From: Calvatia gigantea
Lineage: Eukaryota; Basidiomycota; Agaricomycetes; Agaricales; Lycoperdaceae
Reading direction: 5' to 3'
Length of the DNA stretch: 64,000 bases
Assembly (NCBI GenBank): GCA_025093985.1
Contig: JACAAK010000010.1
Coordinates: 1,203,501-1,267,500 of the forward strand
Within the stretch, counting starts at the first letter, position 1; each line of letters begins with the position of its first letter. The notes under the pieces are model-generated. The model searched no databases, was not told the origin of the DNA, and was given only the letters and a program-made list of their open reading frames with translations. Position numbers and translations under genes: made by a program. Positions 1-10,444 of this stretch are shown in pieces.

Positions 1-698
1 TCTCTGTTATCTGTACTAAAGGGCAGGATCTGGAGGCATTGGTCATAGGCGTTGTGCCACCTCTTTTCATTGAGAGCATGATAGGGATTTTCGGGAAGTG
101 GTCTGGCAGACGAATTCATGATGTCTCAGTGTCTCGGTCTGAGTGTTGAACGCTGGAGTTTGATTAATCTAAATGAAGGTCGGTGTTTCCCACGCACAGT
201 ACACCAAGATTTACTTAGTATATGCGGTGAAGACAAATGGGGTGCAAGACTGACCAAGAATTAACAACTTGATATAACTACGAATAATTTGACGACAATA
301 TGATTAGTTGAAAATAAGCGAATAGGCTTTTGGCTCACCTCGGTCCCGTATTTCGGGCGAGAACCATGTGCGACGAGCTATGGCTTTAGTAAAACAGTGA
401 GACATTTAACGAAACTACGATGAAATTATGAGATATATTATGAGATATATGACGTATGTACACCCAGGTTTCATTGGCATCGGGGTGTTTTGTTCGAATC
501 CCGACACGACTTGGGCCAAGTGAAGCGAGTAATTGAGGGGTCGGATGCGGACTTCCTACCCAGTCGCTGTTTTGCTTATATAACGTTGTTCCAAAGTTGT
601 ACCGAAACTTGAACAACTTTTAACGCCTGGGTCGGATGGTGATATGTGTTCCGTGACCGATGCTTGATCACCTACTCTATCTGACCCATCCTTCGGCC
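1..698. other. no gene recognised
   Basis: I see no open frame with recognisable similarity and no splice-consistent exon chain here. A stretch near 490-505 resembles a tRNA T-loop but has no tRNA around it. The right edge is where similarity to the second copy of repeat R begins. Confidence 0.5.
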
Positions 699-1889
699 AG
701 AGTCTGCGTCTCCAAATGCGCCCAGCCAGGTGAACAAAGGCCGTGTGGATTCAATACCAACCTATTTAATCGCCTTATGCGGCTTTCGCCCCTGACAATA
801 TGTCGTAGTGACGGGGGGACTGGCCGGTAAGACTACTCAACGGCCTAAGTTGGATACTGGCACTGCAGTTCGCAACCTCTTTCTTTGCACTCAACCTTAG
901 CACTCTCCATCTGTCCTCTCACGCCCCTCTTCTCCAGCTGGTTGGGCAGAACTGAATTACTGGGATTAATATGGAGCACATAACATGCCTGTGTTTCTTC
1001 CGGTGTCCCAAGCAACCTATTCAGCGCCGGGCGGGGCGCATCCGAAACGCAAGGAATTCGATGCCATCCAATGTGCATCAGCGCCACCACCCAAAGTCGT
1101 ATCCGGGGGCCCTGCATCATCATCCTTATATTCCTCATCAATATCTGCAAACGCGCCCCACCAGTTTCGTTGAGCGTCCAGGTCCTCCTAATCGTCCCCT
1201 TCTCCCCAATCAACAGCATCCGCGTAGGTTTCTTCTGGGTGAGGTGTTGCAGACGCTTGTTGGTTAACACAGGATTGATTAAGGGAGGTGGACCGACTTG
1301 TCATCCTGCGGGTCTGGGAGACCAAAAAGCCCTGAGAAAGTGCTGGATTCGCCGCGCCACGGAACCACAGGATCAATGCGTTCGATAAGCCAGGTAAATA
1401 ACAAAGGCTGCCACCGCCACGGTTATTCTGGTGGATCCAGGAAAACTGTACAACCTTCAGCTTCATGACCAACTTCGCCTTGTATGAGAAAGCACTGTGG
1501 CTCACAAACAGATAGCCGGAGCCCCAACTACCCAAGGGCGTGCGTAAAGCATTTCCCCGGGCGTGGACAAAACGTGCACTCAGCGGAGCGCAAGGTTAGC
1601 TGCAAGCGCCCCATGCTCCACCAAAAAAAAAAAGAGAGAAAGTGCTGTGAAAGCCCCGAGATGTCTGTTCTTGGACCTACACTAATGACACAAAAACATG
1701 TTTGCCCGGGGGGTGACAAACGGGGTGCTGGTGATGTGCGTGAAGGGTATGGCCTGGTCCCAGATAGTTCAATGGATGTAGCAATAGACATTGTTAGCCA
1801 GCGGGGAAGTTGTCATTATGAACTGAAATGTCCCTGTATTCTATGGTGTATTTGTGTGAGACCGGTCAATGTTGGAGGGGACATATTTA

Positions 1890-2100
1890 CAGTAAGGGAC
1901 AAAACCCTTCCAATGATTTTGACTTTTTCATGAAATCTCAAATAACTCAGCAACCACTAAGCCAATTCATTTCAAATTTTAAATGAAGGTAGTCATGCTT
2001 CTTATCTACAAATATGTTTAAGCATTTAATATTATACTTTGTTTCTATGGAGATATGAATTATTGAATATTATGAGTGCATTGGAAGGGTTTTGTCCCTC
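1890..2100 (+). repeat. left terminal inverted repeat of Tc1-A copy 1
   Basis: The 211-bp repeat begins with GGGACAAAACCCTTCCAATG after a CAGTAA tip and ends with the same motif in inverted orientation at about 2078-2099. The first 67 bases match the other end of the element exactly. Confidence 0.9.
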
Positions 2101-2238
2101 ATCTTCTCCAGGCACATAACTCTGTTTACTGCTCTCAAACAAATTCAAATAAAATCATATGATGAGAGTAGATTGTGTATAAAGATGAAAGCTTACTTCT
2201 CCAGGCCAAAGTAACCCAATAACTTATCTTCTGTTGAC

Positions 2239-3254
2239 ATGAAACCTCTCTCTTCTTCTCAGATTGATCATATTCTCTTTCTCCTTGACAAAGGACATAC
2301 TGCTACCCAAATTGCTTCCACTACTGGTTATTCCCTCAGTACTATCTCTAGAGTTCGCTCTAAACATAGGCCAACAATTTCCAAATCCACTGGTGGCTGT
2401 CCAAGCAAGCTTTCCCCCTCTGATACCAAATATGCTATTTGACTTCTCACCTCTTGCAAGGCCGATAATGCCTCTCAGGTCACAAAGGCCCTCCAAAATG
2501 TTACCAACCAACCTGTTTCATCCAAAACAATTCGAAGGACACTCAAAAGGGCAGGGATGAAGGCTGTAGTGAAGAGAAAACAGCCTTTACTCACTAGGGT
2601 TCACAAGCAGAAGAGGCTGGTGTTTGCAAAAACATATGCAAACTAGACTGTGGAGGACTGGAAGCAGGTAGTTTGGACAGATGAGACTAAAATCAATCGG
2701 ATGGGGTCAGATGGAAGGCATTGGGTGTGGAAAACAGCAGGAGAGGGGCTTAGTGACAGGCTGGTGAATGGAACTGTCAAGTTTGGAGGAGGTTCTTGCA
2801 TGATATGGGGGTGTATGCTATGGCAGGGGCCTGGCCATATACACCACATTGAAGGTACCATGGATGGTGACCTTTATGTTCACATTTTGGATGACAAACT
2901 TTACCAAAGTCTCAAGAAATACAGGAAGAAGAAGTGGCAAGTCCTTTTCCAACAGGACAATAACCCCAAACACACAAGCAAAAAAGCAAAAATGTGGCTT
3001 GAAAACAGTGGTTAAAGGTTATGGAGTGGCCACCACAGTCCCCAGACCTTAATCCCATTGAACAGCTCTGGACTTATGTCAAAAACAGGCTAGAAGAGTA
3101 TGAAAACTACCCTTCCAGCATAACTGAACTCAGAGAAAGGGTGGATATAGAATGGGGCAAAATTCCTGCATCAGTGTGTCAGAATTTGATAGAGAGTATG
3201 CCTAGGAGGGTTCAGGCTGTTTTACAGGCCAAAGGGGGCTATACAAAGTACTAG
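2239..3254 (+). pseudogene. Tc1-type transposase pseudogene (Tc1-A copy 1)
   Basis: Encodes a DDE transposase of the Tc1/mariner superfamily, which cuts and inserts the element at TA. Visible are an N-terminal helix-turn-helix region (starting MKPLSSSQIDHILFLLDKG), the first catalytic Asp in VWTDETKINR, the second in FQQDN and the Glu in PQSPDLNPIEQLW, 34 residues further on. Breaks are a TGA at 2440-2442 (an Arg codon in the related Tc1-B gene), a TAG at 2644-2646 (Trp in copy 2) and a one-base deletion near 3013 that makes TAA. The residue two after the second catalytic Asp is Asn instead of Asp. A TATAAA at 2178-2183 lies about 60 nt before the start codon. Confidence 0.95.
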
Positions 3255-3282
3255 AGAACTGATTTTGTGTAGTTTCAGACAG

Positions 3283-3493
3283 AGGGACAAAACCCTTCCA
3301 ATGGACTCATAATGTTGATTAATTCATATCACCACAGGAACTTAATATTACATAATGCTGTTTATACCTATTTGTAGATAAGATACAAGACTACCTACAT
3401 TTAAATTCTGAAGTGGATACCTTTACTGGTTGCTGAGTTATTTGAGATTTCATGAAAAAGTCAAAATCATTGGAAGGGTTTTGTCCCTTACTG
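3283..3493 (-). repeat. right terminal inverted repeat of Tc1-A copy 1
   Basis: Reverse complement of the left end. The inner motif copy is at about 3284-3303 and the outer copy at the element tip, pointing in opposite directions. Confidence 0.9.
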
Positions 3494-3683
3494 TATGTGG
3501 ATTAGGAGCGGCGATGTTCCAAGAACGTATATTTGTATAGACATTGTCGGATGAAGAAGCGCCCGCATCAGGCATGCGGCAACATCGAGGCGTCAGCTCT
3601 TCAGAGTGCTGTTGAAATTAAGTACCGCCCCAATTAGTCCTTCATCTTACTTCTGTAAACCTAAGAGTCGACGTGGTAGTATT

Positions 3684-4363
3684 CTTCATATTGCCTGAGT
3701 TGCTTATGTAATTCGAACAACAATATTTACTCTACTTGAGACTCCAAGCGAAGTAAAGAAGCAAACGCGCCTCACATCTAATTCAAATACATAAGGCTCA
3801 TAACCAGCATCTGAGGAGTATCCGTCAAACATCTATCAGGACTCCCTCTACCAGATGCACCGGCATTGAACCCCACGAACGCGCTGGCGGGAACTGGATA
3901 CCTGCTGAACCCGTCCAAACAGCCATATCAAGTGGCACAGTCTTTACCCTTGAGAATAGTTTGGGCTAAATCGCCATGGTCACGTATGAGGAGACAGCTA
4001 AGGGAGATGATCGAAATCTAGTTGTGATAAATCACCTACACGTTCCCGTTTCCTCCGGGGCGCAGCCTTGGTTAAATATGGATCCGCCATACGAGCCTAA
4101 CATTTATAGACATTGATCGGTATTTATCCTAATAATCAGCATTTCTTGACATAGATCATAGAATCGTAGCTGTGGTCTTGATAGCGAGGCGCATACAGCG
4201 TCGTGGGATACAGTTTTATGATAGACTGAATTTGCACAGGATGAGACGAGTCCGATCTGTATACGACGCGTCATGAGAACGAGTGCATATTATCACTGGG
4301 GGGAGATCTTAGACCAACAACAAGATGTGAAGAGGACTATGAGCAGCGGAAGGAATCTGGGTG
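3684..4363. other. intergenic, nothing recognised
   Basis: No open frame of note, no repeat boundary and no RNA gene seen. It lies downstream of the PIN4 stop codon and next to the edge of repeat R. Confidence 0.5.
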
Positions 4364-4978
4364 TTATCGGCGGCCTTCAACCATGATGATATGGTATCCA
4401 AAGTTGGTCTTGACGAGGCCAGATGTGATAGGTTTATCGACGGTTGAGGGCGTCAATTGAAACGCAGCATCCTGAAAAGCTCCAACCATACTTCCACGAG
4501 TCATCCACCCCAAACTTCCACCGGCTGAATCACCATTGAGAGAGTGAGTACGCTTTACTCGGGGAAGTGGCGCACCTTTGGCCTTGTCCTCAGAATATTC
4601 CTGTGCTACTTTATTAAACGATTGCCCTTCCTGTGCATTTACATCAATCAACAAGGTGATTAATGGTCAGGGTTCGGGCAGCAGGGAGAAGACAGACGGA
4701 TACCTGAATCTTCTGCAGTGCCTCGGTAGCCTTTGAATGTTTCTCGCAGAGTATGTGCCGAACATTTATAGCCGTGGCTGCTTTGAGTCCTCCTTTGCTC
4801 TATGCATTGCATGGGAGATAACCATCAGGTGCGTGTGGGGAACATCGGGCGGGAAAGCAAAGACCTTGGACTTTGAACCAGACTCGTCGGCGTCACCAGA
4901 TGCGTTGGCGCTCTTGTTCTTCTTGTCGACTGATCTCTTGTTATCCGAAGTGGACGCCTTTGTCGCTTTTCTAGCCAT
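4364..4978 (-). CDS. PIN4: parvulin-type peptidyl-prolyl isomerase, PIN4/Par14-like
   Basis: Encodes a 141-residue single-domain parvulin, which catalyses cis-trans isomerisation of X-Pro bonds; family members act in the nucleus, nucleolus and mitochondria. Four exons fit phase and similarity: 4978-4865, 4799-4704, 4630-4576 and 4524-4364. The N-terminus is a lysine- and serine-rich tail ([20 protein letters not shown]) typical of PIN4. The parvulin fold follows with [47 protein letters not shown] and the C-terminal [14 protein letters not shown]. There is no WW domain, unlike PIN1/Ess1. Intron 1 (4864-4800) has an unusual GTCTTT donor. The gene is divergent from P1, with 341 bp between start codons. 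Function is by family similarity. Confidence 0.95.
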
Positions 4979-5319
4979 GGGTTACTGGATGATGCGCTCG
5001 TGTAGCCTTGGCGTAGACCACTGGCAAGCAGGAGCAGTGTGGGCGCTTGTGTGATCCTGTGACATCTTGGCTGTCCTGATTGATTTACGTAACTTACATC
5101 CATCAAACTGATGAGCATGGCCATGCTCATAATCGTCCATTCGAATGACAACTCTGCGAAATACAACCCAATCTTGTCCATGACATAGTCTGTGATTCGT
5201 TAATTGTACACCCGGCACGACACCGGACTGCTGATTTAGCTCAACTCCGAGGCACATATGTGCGCAAGCCGATTCTTCAAATCCGCTTCACATCGCCTCT
5301 GTTCTGTGACGCTGAAAGC
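4979..5319. promoter_or_regulatory. shared upstream region between PIN4 and P1
   Basis: A 341-bp stretch separates the divergent start codons, so both promoters must lie here or extend into the genes. I see no convincing TATA box; the assignment rests on gene arrangement only. Confidence 0.4.
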
Positions 5320-8218
5320 ATGCCCTCACGACTCTGGCAAAGATTTGCTCTCTTCCTGACACGGAATTTCTCTTATGCATGGTGGAAATTTGCCTTCCTC
5401 CGTTGGCTTGCGCGCTATCCACCTCTTTCTGTCCTTGTCGGATCGTTGTTCCCGTCGAACACACCACAATCACCGAAAAGAAAACCGCAGAAAAACACTA
5501 TCCCGAACAATGAGACCATATCATTCTCGGTGTTTCATGGAGCAACGGGTCCGAATCGAGAGGCAAATACTTCCCGTCAAGAGAGGCAACCCCGTCTTCA
5601 CTTGGAGGTTGAAGTCGATCCCGACACCAACAGCGTATTTACGAGTTCTCCTGATGAACTATCCCCCCCAGAAATTCCCAGAGTGCTCGTTAATGGCGGT
5701 AATGACATTGAAAACGAGAGCCAGGGGAGACCCCCGTCAGCAGCTAGCTCTCGACCCAGAACTCCTTCAAATGAGCCGCTGTCACCGACCCGTAGGCCGA
5801 CTCTCCAAACATCTCCTACACAAGGGAAAACCCGCCGATATTCGCACTCAAGGTCACCGTCGCGTTCTGGAACAATTCATCCGACGAGGAAACCCACTAT
5901 GCATAATAGGGAAGAGTCGCTTCCTGCTGTTGCTCCTCCAACGATATCAATGCTTCCACAACCTGATTGGCTTCGATCACCTCCACCGTTGACTATTCGA
6001 TGACCCGCCCAGTCTCCCGAGACCGCTTGGAAAACCTTCCCTTATTCCAATACACCCTGCGGCCCTCAGTAGGGGAGAATGCCGAATCACGACGTACGCC
6101 GAGCTCGTTTTTATAACCTTAATTAACAACGGGTCTGACTTTCACAGAGAAAAAATGAACCGCGAACTTGAGCTCCTGCCCATGACAAGGACCTTCGAAC
6201 CGTGAGCCGCCCTTTCCCACCCATATGTCGCGATGACTTCATGTGTCCATCTCTTTAAGGGCCCGGAAACACAGCGGTTGGGTTCCTGTCCTGCACCCTG
6301 AGGGTGTGCTATACTTCTTTCACGAAAGCAAGGTGTGCGGTTAGATTCAGCTGACTGGGATTAGCTCGCCCAACCACACAACTGAAACGGCACACAGAGG
6401 ATATTTACAGACGCCCACATCTATAATGAGAAGATTTTCAATCGCTTGGAATTACATTTGGAGAGTATAGAGGATTTTCTCTTTCATATCGGTTACCAGG
6501 AAAACCTTATTGGCCGATGTGACCTAGTGCTAGATTTAGTACACAAGGATCTCGACAAATGGGACAAGGAGAAGGGAACCTACGATGGGGATTACGATTG
6601 CGCATATTACTTTGTGGACCATCAAACAAGGGCCGTATTCTGGTTGGATCCATTCTCTGCAAATAATTTTGAGACTGGCGTGGAGGGTGTTAGCTGTAAA
6701 ACCCATCTACGTAAGTCAAGTTTCACGGGTTGCATATTTGGCTCCTGATCGGGGTGATACCCAGGCCACGAAATAGAGGCTCAGTATTGGTAAGGACTGT
6801 TCCGTTTTACCCTCAATCGGGATCTTTATACATACGTGTAGGTATCACTGCCAACTCTTTCCTTCCTCGATCAAAATATCACGCTTTGGTACCCAAGAAT
6901 TACGTGACATCATCTTACACAATCTCGGAGGTAGAAACACATGCTTTCAGCTAATCACACCCTCCTGACAACTCTTAAAAGATACTCTCACCCGATCCCA
7001 CAGCTCAACATCTCCATTCGGCCATGAGGAGCTTAACCAGGCCTTAAAATGGGTCAACAGTCTCGAAAGTAGGTGTCGTTCCTCACGCGAACTCGAGGAA
7101 ATGGAGGTTAATAATGTTCCTTCTTTCCAGAGAATATGAATGATTCACTATCCCTTGGCTCCATCTCTCTCCTGAGCAAGCTCATGTTTTGCTTCAGTGA
7201 GCCTACTCATTACTACGGTTCTAATTCAATTCAATAAACCCCATCCTCCAGCGCGAGAACGCTTTTACCATTTTTATGGCCAACCCGCTGTTCGCTTAGG
7301 CCGTGATCTCTCCGTCCATGGTGACGTCGATCACCACACACTGTTAATCCGCATCCTATCCCCCCTCCTCTTTTCTGCTCCATCACACCACCTCAAGTCA
7401 TTGCGGAAGATTTGGGTAGACCAACTCATGCACGTGCCAGCTTGGAAAGCGGCAAGCAGAAAACTGACACACCAGTGGCGGGATTTCATATTATATGTAA
7501 GTCAATAACTTATTGAGCGACTTTGGCCATCCATAGCAGGAGGGCTTAACCTTTTCTTAGGCCACGGTGACCTTGAATGCCAATGTCGCTTTTTTGTCCA
7601 TACAGAGCATTGATGCCGTTCATCCACCATTCCGCCACCCAGCTCAGATCGCGTGTTATATATCAATTGTATTTTGCATTGGAAGTGTTGTAACTGGTTT
7701 GTTATTACTGAAGGCTAACAGGACAGAGTTCAATGTCAGTCTCTGCTCCGTCTCAGATCTCTACACTCTTATGACATTGTCGTCTCTGGATCAACAGGTA
7801 CAATACTTATACGAAAAACATCACTCACTTTCGGCTGTCGAGACCCTGGCGATCTTGCACAGCTTGCCCTATGCATTTCTTACCTGGGCGTGAGTCCCCC
7901 CCCCCATATGCGAAGTTCGGACCCTACTAACACCTACTTTGAACGTTCAGGATGCTGTCTTTCTTGGTCGCATTTTGCTGCATGTGTTTTATTGGGACTA
8001 GTGTCGTTGCTCGGACCTTGGTTGGTACTGCGTTTTGTATCACCTGCCTCCTCTTCATATGGTGCATCAGGAGGGTCTCTGGGATGGAGACGCAACGTCA
8101 GGAGAGCTATAAGAGTCTCTTTTCAACTGCGCTCGAGAAGCTGCATCCCAAAGTATCTGGTGATTCACAAAAGATACAATCGTCGGTTGCTACAAAAGAG
8201 GCTGGCAATGCGGTGTAG
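5320..8218 (+). CDS. WW-like, multi-pass membrane protein of an Agaricomycete family (P1)
   Basis: I modelled eleven exons that keep frame throughout: 5320-5987, 6148-6201, 6260-6332, 6398-6710, 6765-6789, 6842-6930, 6982-7068, 7131-7196, 7252-7496, 7561-7889 and 7951-8218, giving 738 residues. A GT...AG stretch at 7735-7797 is 63 nt, a multiple of three, and may be a further intron. The first 220 residues are Ser/Pro-rich and probably disordered. A WW-like module follows (GWVPVLHPEGVLYFFHESK), then a second half-WW-like motif (CAYYFVDHQTRAVFWL), a helical region (IRILSPLLFSAP...KIWVDQLMHVPAWK) and hydrophobic segments near the C-terminus (IACYISIVFCIGSVVTGLLL; MLSFLVAFCCMCFIGTSVVA). The biochemical role is unknown. 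P3 is its closest relative in the window. Confidence 0.85.
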
Positions 8219-8577
8219 ATGCAAGCCGTGGGCTAGGAAAACGGAGGGATATGAGGCTAGTTATAAAGGTGTTGTCCAGGGACAGTATTCTATTTGATGT
8301 ACCATGAAGGCTACGATTAAGCTAGGATTAATGTAGGAGGCGACGCGGGCGGTCTTTCTCGGTTCCATTGAGCTGGCCAGTCAGCTAAGTGATCTCAGCT
8401 ATGCATGCTCGCGAATAGCGCCTCGTTTGACGAGAGCACATAATCCTTGAGTGGACCAAGGAGCGTGGCGTCAACTTACATCAATTGGAAGGGCATTACG
8501 AAAATAATCCCGAATTCAGCTACAGATGTAGAAAGTAGGAAGACAACACTCAAGTTAAACTTTACGTCCTTACTGAC
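8219..8577. other. convergent intergenic region, nothing recognised
   Basis: Lies between the stop codons of P1 (+) and the F-box gene (-), so it should hold both 3' ends. No further gene or repeat seen. Confidence 0.5.
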
Positions 8578-9854
8578 CTAGTCCAGTAACTTCCACTTCG
8601 GACCACTCCGAGGGAATATTCTAGCTACTTCGTTCTCCGTGCATACCCAAGGAACGGAAAGTATGTAGTTCTCCAACTGAGGAAATATAGCATGATCGGA
8701 TAAAGCTGAGTCCAGTTTTTCCCAAACTGGATCAAAGGAGGGAACCGTGTCCGTCGGGATATTGACAAGTACTTCGTACAGTGTGGATGACGGCCACGAT
8801 ATAGTAAGAGAGATCTGTGAGACCCGGGACGAAGCAGGGAAGTGGCGCAAGAACGGAAGTAACCATCGAAAAAGGAAAGTTCGTACGTGACTTGCGTCCT
8901 GCATTGCGAACGGTTTACACGAAATAGTGACCTCCAGGGAGCGTACGTTTCGTAACGCTCTCAGGTCAAGCTCATCAACAGGTAGGACGGATGGTGGAAC
9001 TAATTTCAGTAGGTCAATGAGGGTGTTTAAGTGCGTCAGGGGAGCAGGAGCTCACATGTGCCATTGTAAAATTTAAAGGTCAACTGCAGTTTCCGAACGG
9101 AACCCAGGAGGGAGAAAATGGTACCACGACCATGCGGAGCCGTCAGGTGGAAGCACAGATCTGCCGCTTCAAGCTTGTGAAGTGACATGTTACACCTGGG
9201 TTCACGGAAGACGGTTTGTGTGAAGCGGGTGATCTGTGGTGTTTCACCTAAGAGACGAATTGTTTGTAGCACAGGTGCATTGGCGTTAACACCGTCAAAG
9301 GAATCTGGTGAACCGAAGATTGGAAAATCCCAGGTTGTAAACCCCACGGTCAAGTGTTTGACATGCTTGCAGACCGTAATCAGCCAAAGGGGAAAGTAAT
9401 CAATGACAAGGGTCAACGTTTCTAAGGATGGTAAGGAAATGAGATGTGCAATGCCCGCTTGGATGTTTGGATCTTCATTGTCGCCGAAGAAATATGCATC
9501 ATTGTTCCAAAATTCCAAATGACGAACGGCAGTGAGATGCTGAAGGAAGAGGTGAAAGTCGGGGTCGATCGAATAGCTAGTAGAGATGCGAAGTTTGAGA
9601 TGTCGTATGAATCGTCGAATGTGTGCGTGCCGCACATCTTTTCCAATGGCAGAATATGGGAGGGCGTTCAAGGATGGAGCAAACAGGTTCCAGATCGTTA
9701 GTTTAGCAAAGAGGATTTCCTGAGCTGAGATTCGCCACTCAGGGCAAACCAGACTGTATTGTTTGAGATTTAGTCTGTCATGCTCATAAGCGAATATTTC
9801 AGAAATGATCTCAGGAAAGAGATGGGCGGCGGTGGATGCAGTATGCGCCATCAA
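8578..9854 (-). CDS. F-box protein
   Basis: Two exons, 9854-9056 and 8999-8578, separated by a 56-nt GT...AG intron, give 406 residues. The N-terminus holds an F-box of the kind common in Agaricomycetes (LFPEIISEIFAYEHDRLNLK, then SLVCPEWRISAQEILFAKLTI), which in known proteins binds Skp1 in an SCF ubiquitin ligase. The rest has leucine-rich, LRR-like stretches (AVRHLEFWN, SLPSLETLTLVIDY, HVKHLTVGF, NVRSLEVTIS) that probably bind substrate. The intron joins two frames that both read as the same kind of protein. The target cannot be inferred. Confidence 0.88.
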
Positions 9855-10444
9855 GGTAACCCTAAGATCTAACTTGCCACGTTCACGAGATTAACGTTCA
9901 ACATCACGTGTCATCAGACCAGGGCTTCAGTGTGAAGGAAAGCATGGCCGGGTAAACAATGCTCGAGTAACCAAGCTCCGCTCAAGCTCGAATGTCGTCA
10001 GCTCTTGCAAGCATATGAGAGCACTTGAGGACTTCCCGGGGTGTGTGACTCTTGAATAACACGAGGGAATGAAAAATACGCTGGCTGTTCATTGATAGCT
10101 TACATAGTGAGTGGGTACGCATAACTGTGGGGTGTAGTGCGTTCAACATACTGCAAGTAATCACTGCGTTTAACGGACATCTAGAAACGAGTCAGATATT
10201 TGAGGGTTTCGATTCACTGATGCTGCGTATAGCCGCCAGAATTATTTTTTGTTCAAAAGCATGCACACATCCAAACACCCTTCCACACAAGAAGTCGGCT
10301 CCGAAACCCCTTGCACCCTAACCTTGATTTAATTCTATAAACACTACATAGTACCACAAAGCAAATGCAAAGGAGGGTATCTGGACTACAGTTGATGAAA
10401 GCAATATGATTAAAGCCCAAGTTCGACGCCCCATAGATTCTAAT
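9855..10444. other. intergenic, no gene supported
   Basis: A 60-codon minus-strand frame at 9982-10164 has no recognisable features. The region is upstream of the F-box start and downstream of the D1 stop. Confidence 0.45.

Larger units (their letters stand above)
1890..3493 (+). mobile_element. Tc1/mariner element, family Tc1-A, copy 1 (dead)
   Basis: The 1604-bp element starts CAGTAAGGGACAAAACCC and ends with its reverse complement, flanked by TA at 1888-1889 and 3494-3495. Repeat R copy 2 carries the same sequence with a single TA and no insert, which is a direct empty site. The terminal inverted repeats are about 211 bp: the outer 67 bp are identical and the inner part is diverged. Between them lies one transposase gene with D,D34E signatures. 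The copy is inactive: two in-frame stops and a one-base deletion interrupt the transposase. Confidence 0.97.
699..3683 (+). repeat. unclassified repeat R, copy 1, split by a Tc1-like element
   Basis: The segments 699-1889 and 3494-3683 match, in inverted orientation and with few differences, 58111-58051 plus 49559-48225. Without inserts the unit is about 1.4 kb. Read on the minus strand it contains degenerate coding-like sequence: a frame around 1535-1188 runs into a TAG and stays open after it with an acidic, tryptophan-containing stretch, and both copies share that TAG, so any gene was already dead before the duplication. I see no terminal inverted repeats, no target duplication and no recognisable transposase or reverse transcriptase. 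Copy 2 abuts a Ty3/gypsy relic, so R may be a fragment of a larger retroelement. Class unknown. Confidence 0.75.

Noticed and set aside
485..520. GTTCGAATCCC, like a tRNA T-arm
   Set aside because: The 5-bp T-stem does not pair and no acceptor, D or anticodon arm can be built around it.
2239..3254. Classic RIP as the cause of the stops
   Set aside because: A few changes (TGG to TAG at 2644, AAT-GAC to AAT-AAC) fit CpA-type mutation, but most differences between copies are at CpG. Two copies are too few to claim RIP.
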